The translations under genes were made by a program, and so were the position numbers. Shown piece after piece: positions 50,806 to 58,477 of a stretch of DNA of 64,000 bases (within the stretch, counting starts at the first letter, position 1; every line of letters starts with the position of its first letter). The notes below the pieces were generated by a model that saw only the letters and a program-made list of their open reading frames with translations, had not been told where the DNA came from and made no database searches. The stretch is from CAYNND01 sp964398775. GTDB lineage: Bacteria; Patescibacteriota; Minisyncoccia; Phycocordibacterales; UBA2100. Where the stretch lies: contig CAYNND010000001.1 in the NCBI GenBank assembly GCA_964398775.1, positions 62,001 through 126,000 on the forward strand, read 5' to 3'.

Positions 50806-51669
50806 CTACTTCTTTCCACCAAGTATTCGCACTTTTCTTTTATCCATTTTCTGCTCATGGCGGCGAACACGGATATTGCCCGCCATCTCAACTAATTTTC
50901 GCCATATCCCTTTTTCACTGTCGGGGATACTAAGTGCAGCAATCTTTTTCTGCAGCTGTGCAGTAAATGCATCATCGAAGATCTGGTGCTGTTCTGCATT
51001 AATAAATGCATTCATAATCTCTCTTTTTATAGGTGGCAAATGACTGGTCACATCTCTCAGGTACATATCAATATCACCTGTAAAATATGCAGAAATGAAT
51101 CCATTTTCAATTGTTGCTACATCAACTCCCGTATCTGCACTCAAAAGTGAGCAGATACTCCCTAACACACTCATATTGTTCTCGTAGAATGTTCGAATCT
51201 TGTCATAGTGATTGACCGTATCCTTTGCAGTACCAGTGCGGCGCAGATACTCATCCATCACCCGAACCGTAAGAAATTGAGTCATCGCCTCAGTGAGTAC
51301 TTCTGGCGGCTGAAAATCTCTTGAGAGTATGTGTAGTGTCTCATGAATAATTACCATGAGTGGTGGGACTTGTGCTTTTTCTATTTCTGTTGGACTCACA
51401 AGAATGAGGTTTGCGTTCCCAGGCACTCCTGCGATTGAGCCGATGGTGTCGTCTACTTCGATTTGTATACCTTTTCGCCCAAGGCTATCTTGGAGCTCTG
51501 CAAGTGATACAGGTGCGAGCTGCGCACGAGTACGCATTTCATTAACGATACTGAAAAATACTTGGGCATCAAAGTCTGGGCACGCGCTGTTGCGCATGTC
51601 ATATACCCTATCTTTCTCAAAGGGGAAACGGTTTGAAAGCAGCTGCGATGGGTCAATCTCGAAACGCAT
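50806..51669 (-). CDS. Putative zinc metallopeptidase (HExxH protein)
   Basis: A 287-aa cytoplasmic-looking protein. A zincin motif VIIHETLHILSRD (~108-120) is followed by LTEAMTQFLTVRV (~127), whose Glu may be the third ligand. The distance between motif and Glu is shorter than in 23968-25014, which has the same layout. A basic tail (RRHEQKMDKRKVRILGGKK) could bind nucleic acid. No catalytic proof. Confidence 0.65.
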   Translation of the reverse strand: MRFEIDPSQLLSNRFPFEKDRVYDMRNSACPDFDAQVFFSIVNEMRTRAQLAPVSLAELQDSLGRKGIQIEVDDTIGSIAGVPGNANLILVSPTEIEKAQVPPLMVIIHETLHILSRDFQPPEVLTEAMTQFLTVRVMDEYLRRTGTAKDTVNHYDKIRTFYENNMSVLGSICSLLSADTGVDVATIENGFISAYFTGDIDMYLRDVTSHLPPIKREIMNAFINAEQHQIFDDAFTAQLQKKIAALSIPDSEKGIWRKLVEMAGNIRVRRHEQKMDKRKVRILGGKK

Positions 51670-51812
51670 AAAGAAACATTAATTTTTAGGTTTATATTCT
51701 TATACAACACACAGCTTTCACTATACGCGCAAAGTACTACCTCTCCGTGTATCCATTCATATTGTACCAAACGCCACGACACAAAACCAACGAAGCATGT
51801 TACGCTTACCAT

Positions 51813-52577
51813 ATGAAACAAATTAAAACGTGCATTATTATCGTCGCTGCATTTTTTAGCACCCAAGCACATGCAATTACTCAGATATACATGCCTGATT
51901 ACTGGCCGACTATCACAGGAAGTAACGCACTTATTAAGCACATTTCGACAGACTTTTACCCTGCTCTAATTGGGACAGTGCCGCTTATTACTCAATACTC
52001 AAAAAGTGGGACTACTCAACTAAAAAAAGATTTCACACTTGTGAATGGTTCATATGTCTGGTCAGATACATGGTATATGAAGCGAGCTGCGTCAAAATTG
52101 ATTGAATTCAGAGATGACTATCCAACACCAACTGGCACTCAGGCGCTGGTCTATGAACCTGGCAAAGAAATCAACTGGGGTGGAACATACACGATTGGAC
52201 AAGAATCTTCATTCAGTGTTGTTGCAGATCCCGCTCAATCAATTGGCCTCAACGCGACTGACCCATGGAGGTATGCATTCCATCATTTCAAACTTGAAAA
52301 CATTCTCCCAACCTTTACGACTGGTGGAAGTACGTACTCAAACGTTGCAGTCATGTATCACTACCAAATAGTCTGCGTTGATACACAGTGTAACTATGTA
52401 AACGGGCCGCAAAGTGCAAAATTCTATGAAATTCGCTTTTGGCTAGCACCACAGAAAGGTATTGTTCAAACTCAATACATTTATGTAAGCGATGGTGGAG
52501 AGAATAGAAATGGCCGAGTTGATTACGTTTCAAAGATGTGTACCGGACCAAATACTCAATACTACTGCCCTAACTAA
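51813..52577 (+). CDS. Secreted hypothetical protein
   Basis: A 254-aa exported protein: signal peptide (MKQIKTCIIIVAAFFSTQAHA), then a beta-rich, Tyr/Trp/Thr-rich ectodomain with a Cys pair (IVCVDTQCNYV) and a C-terminal pair (KMCTGPNTQYYC). No family recognised. ATG 51813 is chosen for the signal. Followed by a terminator. Confidence 0.68.
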   Translation: MKQIKTCIIIVAAFFSTQAHAITQIYMPDYWPTITGSNALIKHISTDFYPALIGTVPLITQYSKSGTTQLKKDFTLVNGSYVWSDTWYMKRAASKLIEFRDDYPTPTGTQALVYEPGKEINWGGTYTIGQESSFSVVADPAQSIGLNATDPWRYAFHHFKLENILPTFTTGGSTYSNVAVMYHYQIVCVDTQCNYVNGPQSAKFYEIRFWLAPQKGIVQTQYIYVSDGGENRNGRVDYVSKMCTGPNTQYYCPN

Positions 52578-52590
52578 TCTACATATACTA

Positions 52591-52627
52591 AAAAGCCGAG
52601 CGGATACACACTGCTCGGCTTTTTTTT
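52591..52627. terminator. Bidirectional terminator
   Basis: AAAAGCCGAGC (52591-52601) pairs with GCTCGGCTTTT (52613-52623). T-runs lie on both strands, so it ends both the plus gene before it and the minus Tyr-rich gene after it. Confidence 0.92.
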
Positions 52628-52638
52628 ATTGTTCTTAA

Positions 52639-52923
52639 CTACCAATACATGGTGCCGTAGTCTGCGTACGGCTGATAGTAGGAATACTGATAGTCATAGT
52701 AGTAGGTGTCGTAGTAGTACGTAGTGTAGTAATAGGAAGGATAGTAGTAGGAGTACGTATACTGCGGGTAGTAGTCATAGTTCTGGCATGCATAGTACCC
52801 ACATGAATAGGAATAGTGCGGATATGATACTTGATACGCAACAGCACTGTATGGCAGCAGCATCGTGAAGAACATAAGACCTGCGATAGAGGCTGCGATA
52901 CTGGTACTGGTGATGCGTTTCAT
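52639..52923 (-). CDS. Tyrosine-rich small secreted protein
   Basis: A 94-aa protein: signal peptide (residues 1-29, ending AVA) and a mature part of 65 residues, of which 30 are Tyr, arranged in runs such as SYYYPSYYYTTYYYDTYYYD. Two Cys lie close together (SCGYYAC). Such composition is seen in adhesive, cross-linked or amyloid-like surface proteins, but no family can be assigned. The gene ends at a shared bidirectional terminator. Confidence 0.75.
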   Translation of the reverse strand: MKRITSTSIAASIAGLMFFTMLLPYSAVAYQVSYPHYSYSCGYYACQNYDYYPQYTYSYYYPSYYYTTYYYDTYYYDYQYSYYQPYADYGTMYW

Positions 52924-52992
52924 CTAGCCACTGTATATGACTCAAATGAACTCACGATTAAGTCCCCTGAGGTCGGACCTTACGCATTCTTA

Positions 52993-53475
52993 TCATTGCA
53001 GCGTGACTTCGGGCAGAGTGTCTACGTGAGTACATTTTGTACTAATGTCATTCTCGTCGATAAGCCAGATACCTTTGTTCTTTCTCTTCGTAAACACTGT
53101 TATGTGCGCTGGCTGGTTTTGGATACGAGTATCATATGCACTTCTCATCTGCTCAAAAAAACCATTTAAGCCTTGTATGTTGCAGCACACGACGATGGAT
53201 TCATCTTCTCCGTCCTTTACCCGCAACCATGCGCTACTCAATGTGCAACCAATCTGTACCCCAGAATAATAGCGGTCAAACCGTTGCACAACTTCCTCAT
53301 GCGGCAAAGTTATGCCAAGTCGTTCTTCAATTTTTCTCATACAGACAAGGCTGACATGAAAATCATCTTTCTTCTGAAGTCCGAGGTGCTCATCAGGCAC
53401 ACCAGACAAGAGCACCGGCACATATATGGTATGTGAATCACTGTTGTACTCTGCCCCTGTGTTTGAAATCTTCAT
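52993..53475 (-). CDS. 2H phosphoesterase-like protein
   Basis: A 160-aa protein with two H-x-[S/T] motifs in the right places for the 2H superfamily: DDFHVSLVCM (~38-47) and QPAHITVFTK (~120-129). Members hydrolyse cyclic phosphodiesters, often in RNA metabolism. The rest is not recognisable and length suits a single 2H domain. Assignment tentative. Confidence 0.6.
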   Translation of the reverse strand: MKISNTGAEYNSDSHTIYVPVLLSGVPDEHLGLQKKDDFHVSLVCMRKIEERLGITLPHEEVVQRFDRYYSGVQIGCTLSSAWLRVKDGEDESIVVCCNIQGLNGFFEQMRSAYDTRIQNQPAHITVFTKRKNKGIWLIDENDISTKCTHVDTLPEVTLQ

Positions 53476-53594
53476 ACATGAGTATCAAGTGCTAACGTTG
53501 CTATACCCTTCTTTCATCAACGCCACACCTTACGATATGCAAATTATACCACATTCTCCACTCGATTTCGGTTCAGTACAAAATAGTGACGTCT

Positions 53595-53984
53595 CTATAT
53601 TCTCTCATGCCACATATATATCGAAAGAAATACTGCGATTACTGCACTGAATACAGCTGAGGAATACATTGCAAATTTCAGCGCATAGAATAAATGAGTG
53701 AACACATATGCTCCGTAGCCATCTATAACCTCGATAAACAGCAGGAACAGGGAAAACCCCATCATGGACAAAAAGAATGAAGCAGTTCCACTCAGCAATG
53801 CGTAAAAAAAATGCAGCGAAGCGCTTATCCCATCAATACTTCGCAGTGCGTCTAAAGCGCGCTTGATTGCAACTCCACCACATGCCAGTATGAAAAAGAG
53901 AGATTTTACATCTGGTAGGACAGGGAAAAAATAATCAACTAATGCAATGGATGCAAACACAGCAACGAGCGCCAATTCATACAT
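53595..53984 (-). CDS. Hypothetical membrane protein
   Basis: A 129-aa hydrophobic protein with about four helices (~3-20, ~27-45, ~58-82, ~97-122). No family recognised. It lies just before the AT-rich Doc-like gene region. Confidence 0.58.
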   Translation of the reverse strand: MYELALVAVFASIALVDYFFPVLPDVKSLFFILACGGVAIKRALDALRSIDGISASLHFFYALLSGTASFFLSMMGFSLFLLFIEVIDGYGAYVFTHLFYALKFAMYSSAVFSAVIAVFLSIYMWHERI

Positions 53985-54086
53985 ACATTAATTATATCAT
54001 GTCAGAAACTCCTGAGGTCGTACCCAGTACCCTCTCCTGCCCACCCTGTATCGTGCTAAAAAATTAATTGTGCCTGTCCCCATTAT

Positions 54087-55130
54087 CTAAATTCTCGACA
54101 AACGTTGCAATGTTTTTCTATATCTTACAATAAATTCTGCTGAAGTATAATATTCACCATCATAAAAGGCACTACTATCAATATTATCTTTTTCAGTTAA
54201 GTGCAGATCTTCTCGAATTGTTTTTATTATGCCCATATCAACTTCTCGCCCTTCAGCCAATGAGGGAGGTATGCGTGATGAGTAATATTTTTTTGTACCA
54301 AAATAACCAGCAGGAATTGTTCTTGTAATACCGTTCTCGTTATCAAACGAACAGTCAAATGACTGCAGCACTTGTTTTAATTTCTTCAGTTTAATTGGCC
54401 TCTCACCTTTTTCTATTTGCTTTGAATGCTCTCTGATCCAACTTGTTAGTGCAAATACTTCCGCATCTGCATGTCTTTCGTATCTTTGGTCATGAATTTT
54501 GTGGTCTGCGAGCATTACAGACATTTGAAACAGCTCATCCTCTGTGCAAGTAAGTGTAATGTTGTGCCGATCAAGAAAAACTAGCATTGCCACCATTGCT
54601 GTTCTTTTATTGCCATTGTGAAAAGGATGGTTGTGCGTGAGAGAATACATTATTGCTGCAGCTGCTGAGTGCACTGTCGGGTACTTGAGCTTCCCTTCAA
54701 ATTGTGTTGAACCGTGGTGCACAGCTGAAGAGAGTAACTTTGCGTCTTTGATACCTACAGGCGTCATTGGATCATTTGATCTATTATAATCATTAACTAA
54801 TTCAAGATAGATTGATGTAATATCGTTATCATTTAGAAAAATGAGAGACGGGTGCTCTTTCCCTTTTCTGCTAAAATCATAACTTCGTTTATCAATAAGC
54901 TTTCTCTCAGCCGATTTAACTTCTTTGATACTTGAGGTATTTTCTTTTTTTATTCCATTGATTGTAAATTTAACTAGGTTGAGATCTTTCTTTTTTATTA
55001 TTGAATTATCACCAACTAAATAAGAAAATTTATTTAATTTAGAGTGATCCCAAAGACGCAACAAAAGTACGTCCGAATCAATTTTGTGACTTTTCGCCAC
55101 AAACTTTAATGTTCTCTTGTTTTTATCCAT
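54087..55130 (-). CDS. Doc/Fic-type toxin with HicA-like C-terminal domain
   Basis: A 347-aa protein. An N-terminal region of unknown fold (~1-90) is followed by a Doc-type Fic domain (~95-235) with HPFHNGNKRTA, where the Lys and the motif form match Doc (a kinase of EF-Tu in phage P1) rather than AMP-transferring Fic. The C-terminal ~100 residues (LKKLKQVLQSFDCSFDNENG and GREVDMGIIKTIREDLHL) resemble HicA, an mRNA interferase fold, but the HicA active-site GSH reads GIT. No antitoxin gene is adjacent. Base composition is AT-rich compared with neighbours, suggesting transfer. Confidence 0.75.
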   Translation of the reverse strand: MDKNKRTLKFVAKSHKIDSDVLLLRLWDHSKLNKFSYLVGDNSIIKKKDLNLVKFTINGIKKENTSSIKEVKSAERKLIDKRSYDFSRKGKEHPSLIFLNDNDITSIYLELVNDYNRSNDPMTPVGIKDAKLLSSAVHHGSTQFEGKLKYPTVHSAAAAIMYSLTHNHPFHNGNKRTAMVAMLVFLDRHNITLTCTEDELFQMSVMLADHKIHDQRYERHADAEVFALTSWIREHSKQIEKGERPIKLKKLKQVLQSFDCSFDNENGITRTIPAGYFGTKKYYSSRIPPSLAEGREVDMGIIKTIREDLHLTEKDNIDSSAFYDGEYYTSAEFIVRYRKTLQRLSRI

Positions 55131-55142
55131 AATATCTTAAAC

Positions 55143-55254
55143 AAAAAGAATCGGATGCAATGCGAGGCGTGCGAGGAAAAGATTCCGAGGCGTACTTTGG
55201 GTACGGTGAGGAAACTTTTCCGATGCACAACAAAGCAGTGCGCCGATTCTTTTT
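55143..55254 (+). repeat. Structured interspersed repeat, copy 2 (nrdJ terminator region)
   Basis: Second copy of the element at 18264-18366, filling the 131 bp between the Doc-like start and the nrdJ stop. Outer arms AAAAAGAATCGG (55143-55154) and CCGATTCTTTTT (55243-55254) pair over 12 bp with T-runs on both sides, so it can terminate nrdJ on the minus strand. Inner stem GGAAAAG (55175-55181) with CTTTTCC (55215-55221), tip CGTAC/GTACG (55191-55195, 55201-55205) and TGCAC/GTGC follow the same plan as copy 1 with different stem bases. Shared blocks are listed there. Confidence 0.72.
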
Positions 55255-55261
55255 CGTTTAA

Positions 55262-57604
55262 CTACAACTCGATTTCGCAAGTACCTCCAGCACAAGCCAA
55301 CTCCTTCTTCACATCCGTATTATCCTTCTTCTCATATACGACAATCTTCGAGTAGTCGATCTTCTCATACTGCTTCGCAAGTGCCTCATACGTCTCCTTA
55401 CTGCACTCCTCCATCGGCGCTAAGCGGTAGACGAAGTCTGTACGTGGCAAGAATGAAAGTCCTCCGACAATCTCCCAGTTCTGGTAGAGCCAGTTTGCAA
55501 CAGCAAGCCACTCGTTGTCCCCTACTGATACGGTGATAGATGGGTTGTGCTCAGTGAAGCTAGTCTTCACCATCTTCCAGTACTCGAGCTGCTCAAGCGC
55601 TGAGAAATCGTTCTTGAACTTTGCATTGTCTGGCGCCTTGACTGGGAACTCCATCACATAGGTATGTGCAGTCTCCATGGTCTGTCCGACTTCTGGGTGA
55701 TATGGCACGCCCTGGTCGCGGAGCATACGGAAGAGTGAGTCAGTTGCTGAAATACGAATGCGCTGGATGTAGTACGGCGCAAAGCGTGGGTGCATACCTG
55801 ATGCTGTATCAAATGTCTTTGAGACAGTACCTGATGGTTTCACCGCAGTAATCGCTGTTGAAGCGTTGACTCCAAATCGCTTTGCATACTTTGCGTTTGT
55901 CTTGACTGACTCATCGCGCATTTTCTGCATTGTTGAGGCGTTGCGTACTGCAGGACTATCCCACTGACCAGTGATAGAAACTCCGAGGAGTCGCTCTTCA
56001 GAACAGTTCTCAGTCCACTCCTTTGAAAGGTACTTGAAGTTCACGAGTGTTGACTGGTAGGTTCCGAGGATGGTTGCAATCTTTACCTTACGCAAAAGTG
56101 TTGCCTCTGTATCAGTCGAACGTGCAATCACTTCTGAGAGGTTACAGAACTGCTTAGACTGGAGGATGATTTCACCACATGGGTTTGTACCGAGCTGACC
56201 GATGCCACCGTTGTACTTCTTCTTCAGGTAATCGAGACGGCGCTTCGGAAGACTCTTCGTGAGTGAGCCACGGTTGAAGATACCACGCTCTCCAGACTTA
56301 GACTTCACGAGTGCTGCCCATTCATCGAGGAATTGTTCTGATGATGGTTTGTCCATGTACACTGCTGAGTTGTTTGCCATTGAGCGCTGCATATCTGTGA
56401 GGAAGAACTGACCCTTCTTTGAGTCGCGAAGTTCTGCATCATCGAGGTCTGAGAGACTAATCATCGCTGAGCGGCGTACACCACCTGCGACAACACATTC
56501 ACCAACTTTACAGATGATGTCGTGTGCTTGGAGGTTCGTGAGGCGCTTACCCTGACGAGCCAAGATAGTAGAACGTGCAAATGAAAGGAGTGACTTGAGT
56601 GGTTCAGGTCCTGATGCCTTTCCTCCCATCACTTTCAGTCTCGCTCCAGCAGGTCGTATCGCTGAGTAGTCGAAGTCGACATCCTTACCGCCGTACCATG
56701 CCTTGAGTCCGTGTGTGAGTGCGTCACACCAGCCCTCCTTCGAGTCGACAACAAGATGTGTCTTCAACTTCTCGCCAGTCTGTCGCTGGACGATAGGAAG
56801 CTGCTGAATGTTTTCACTCTCGACTGAGAAACCAACACCAGTACCACACATCGAGAGGTACATGATTTCAGCGAAATCACCAACCTGACTTGGCGCAATG
56901 TATGAGCAGTTGTACACACAGACGTTGCAGCGGCGTGCTGGGTCACCTGAGAACTGCATCGCACGCATACTCGGCATCACTTCCTGCTTCAAAATCGCCA
57001 TACGTACTTCTGCGTACTCTTTCTCGGTGAGTTTATCCTTGAGGTTCTCTTTCATGAAGCCCATGTATCGGTCAACTGACTCGACCCATGTCTCTCGGCG
57101 CTGCTCCTTCTCTATCCATCGCGCATAGGTGCGGAGGAATACGAATTCACCGAGTGGGTTGTTCTTGAAGTACTGCTTACTTTCAGCTACGAGCTTCTTC
57201 ACATGCTCTGGAACTTCTACAATAGACTCTGCACGCTTCTCTGCGCGTTGTGCACGGTAGAGAATGTATGACTTTGAGGTGTTGACGTAGTCAGAGAGAA
57301 TGAGCTGGCGCTCGACTTCATCCTGAATACCTTCCACAGTCGGCACGAAGTCTCGGTGCTTGCGTGCAGTACGCACCAAGTCACTCGCAACTTTATGAGC
57401 AACCATGATTGCCTCCTCTTCTGAGCCCTCTTGCGCTGCAACCATCGCCTTATAGATGGCGTTTGCAATGCGACCAAATTCAAGTGCTATAACACGACCA
57501 TCTCGCTTCTTAATCTTGGGAACGAATTTCTGATATCTCTGATTGTCTGAATCCTTGATAGCGATTGATGCTGCCGCCGCTCTAAGAGCGCTTTCTGGTG
57601 TCAT
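55262..57604 (-). CDS. nrdJ: Adenosylcobalamin-dependent ribonucleotide reductase (class II)
   Basis: A 780-aa class II reductase making deoxyribonucleotides without oxygen dependence, using vitamin B12. An N-terminal ATP-cone (~25-110: KKRDGRVIALEFGRIANAIYKAM) is followed by the catalytic barrel with CNVCVYNCSYIA, MCGTGVGFSVE, and the radical/thiol loop NPCGEIILQSKQFCNLSEV. The C-terminal thiol pair ACAGGTCEIEL regenerates the active site. Length fits monomeric RTPR-like enzymes. No intein. ATG 57604 or GTG 57610. The cell must import or scavenge cobalamin unless it is made elsewhere. Confidence 0.95.
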   Translation of the reverse strand: MTPESALRAAAASIAIKDSDNQRYQKFVPKIKKRDGRVIALEFGRIANAIYKAMVAAQEGSEEEAIMVAHKVASDLVRTARKHRDFVPTVEGIQDEVERQLILSDYVNTSKSYILYRAQRAEKRAESIVEVPEHVKKLVAESKQYFKNNPLGEFVFLRTYARWIEKEQRRETWVESVDRYMGFMKENLKDKLTEKEYAEVRMAILKQEVMPSMRAMQFSGDPARRCNVCVYNCSYIAPSQVGDFAEIMYLSMCGTGVGFSVESENIQQLPIVQRQTGEKLKTHLVVDSKEGWCDALTHGLKAWYGGKDVDFDYSAIRPAGARLKVMGGKASGPEPLKSLLSFARSTILARQGKRLTNLQAHDIICKVGECVVAGGVRRSAMISLSDLDDAELRDSKKGQFFLTDMQRSMANNSAVYMDKPSSEQFLDEWAALVKSKSGERGIFNRGSLTKSLPKRRLDYLKKKYNGGIGQLGTNPCGEIILQSKQFCNLSEVIARSTDTEATLLRKVKIATILGTYQSTLVNFKYLSKEWTENCSEERLLGVSITGQWDSPAVRNASTMQKMRDESVKTNAKYAKRFGVNASTAITAVKPSGTVSKTFDTASGMHPRFAPYYIQRIRISATDSLFRMLRDQGVPYHPEVGQTMETAHTYVMEFPVKAPDNAKFKNDFSALEQLEYWKMVKTSFTEHNPSITVSVGDNEWLAVANWLYQNWEIVGGLSFLPRTDFVYRLAPMEECSKETYEALAKQYEKIDYSKIVVYEKKDNTDVKKELACAGGTCEIEL

Positions 57605-57928
57605 ACGCACAATATATTAAACTGGTTAAAAGTGGGCTTCTCGAAGGAGCAAATTCCTCTTGAAGCGTTGACTTATAATAGTGGTGAAAGCCCCCCAGTG
57701 CTAATCGAGTAATCCACAGCTTGGGTATGGGATAACATTCGAGCGGAGCTGTCTACCCGAGTTACTTTTTTATGGCTTTTTGCATGGGTATTTTTATATA
57801 TCTAAAAACTACTTTTTCAAAATAATCGAGAGCTGATTGTCAAATTATCCACAGCGCAAAACATGGCGTTTGACGGCATGAAATTTTGCTTGAAAAGTAC
57901 GTTTTCCGCTTTGCAAAATACTCCACAA
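57605..57928. other. Intergenic region upstream of nrdJ with DnaA-box-like sites
   Basis: 324 bp without a gene. It has a perfect TTATCCACA (57845-57853) and a one-mismatch TAATCCACA (57710-57718), both followed by GC, flanking an AT-rich stretch (~57765-57835). On the plus strand AGCTTGGGTA and TACCCGAGTT can pair (two G-U pairs) around DnaA-like sequence. It might regulate nrdJ or be an origin-like site. dnaA, dnaN and rpmH are not nearby. No cobalamin riboswitch signature is seen. Confidence 0.35.
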
Positions 57929-58476
57929 TTACGTCGAGGAAAGCAGCGCTCTGTAGCAACGAATATACAGCTCATCGGCGATGACTGGGATGCATTTTTC
58001 CTCTTCGAGGAAGGCTGCGTGGTGTATTTCTGCAAGAGTGAACCATTCAAAGCCGTCTGACTTCCCTGTTTCAGGGGTGAGCACTTCACCCGCTTTCAGT
58101 CGATAGCCGTATATCATGCGCCAGACATTGTTGTGGTAGCCATTGTAGGCATCTCGCGCTGGGATGCGCAGTTTTTCGATAGGAATCAAATCTGCTTCAG
58201 TAAGTACGAGCCCGAGTTCTTCACGTGCTTCATGAAGCGCTGCTGCGACATATGACTCACCGAGCTCAACATGCCCGCCAACAGTCGCATCAAGATACCC
58301 CTGCCAAGATCGCGCTCCAGCGCTCCAGCGCTCCTGCGCTGGAGCGCGATACGTGTGCCATCAGTCACAAACACATGCACTTCGCGATGCAGAAGTCCTT
58401 GCGCATGTATATCACTGCGCTCAGCGGTACCTATCACCTGGTCCTGTTCATCAACGATTTCGAGAGGTTCGCGCAT
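57929..58476 (-). pseudogene. Nudix hydrolase gene broken by an 8-bp repeat expansion
   Basis: The 5' part reads MREPLEIVDEQDQVIGTAER then HREVHVFVTDGTRIALQRRS and shifts frame inside repeated octamers (GGAGCGCT x2 and a variant, in a palindrome at 58309-58350). In the other frame the protein continues WQGYLDATVGGHVELGES and a Nudix box ALHEAREELGLV to the stop at 57929. Removing one 8-bp unit joins the frames exactly and gives a normal 179-aa Nudix protein related to isopentenyl-diphosphate isomerase-like Nudix enzymes. Either a fresh inactivation, a phase-variable gene, or a sequencing/assembly slip in the palindrome. Confidence 0.85.
58309..58350. repeat. Palindromic octamer repeat inside the Nudix gene
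   Basis: Perfect 15-bp inverted repeat ATCGCGCTCCAGCGC (58309-58323) and GCGCTGGAGCGCGAT (58336-58350) around a 12-nt centre, made of GCGCTCCA-type octamers. Octamer slippage changes the reading frame of the host gene. Confidence 0.85.
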
Positions 58477-58477
58477 A

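Noticed and set aside
55155..55355. Plus-strand frame with CxxC-like residues (MQCEACEEK...)
   Set aside because: It reads through the structured repeat. Copy 1 gives a similar peptide only because the DNA is similar; it then runs into nrdJ antisense.
57605..57700. Cobalamin riboswitch or NrdR box before nrdJ
   Set aside because: No GCCACTG-type B12 box; only a partial ATATATTGTG half-site, not a paired NrdR box.
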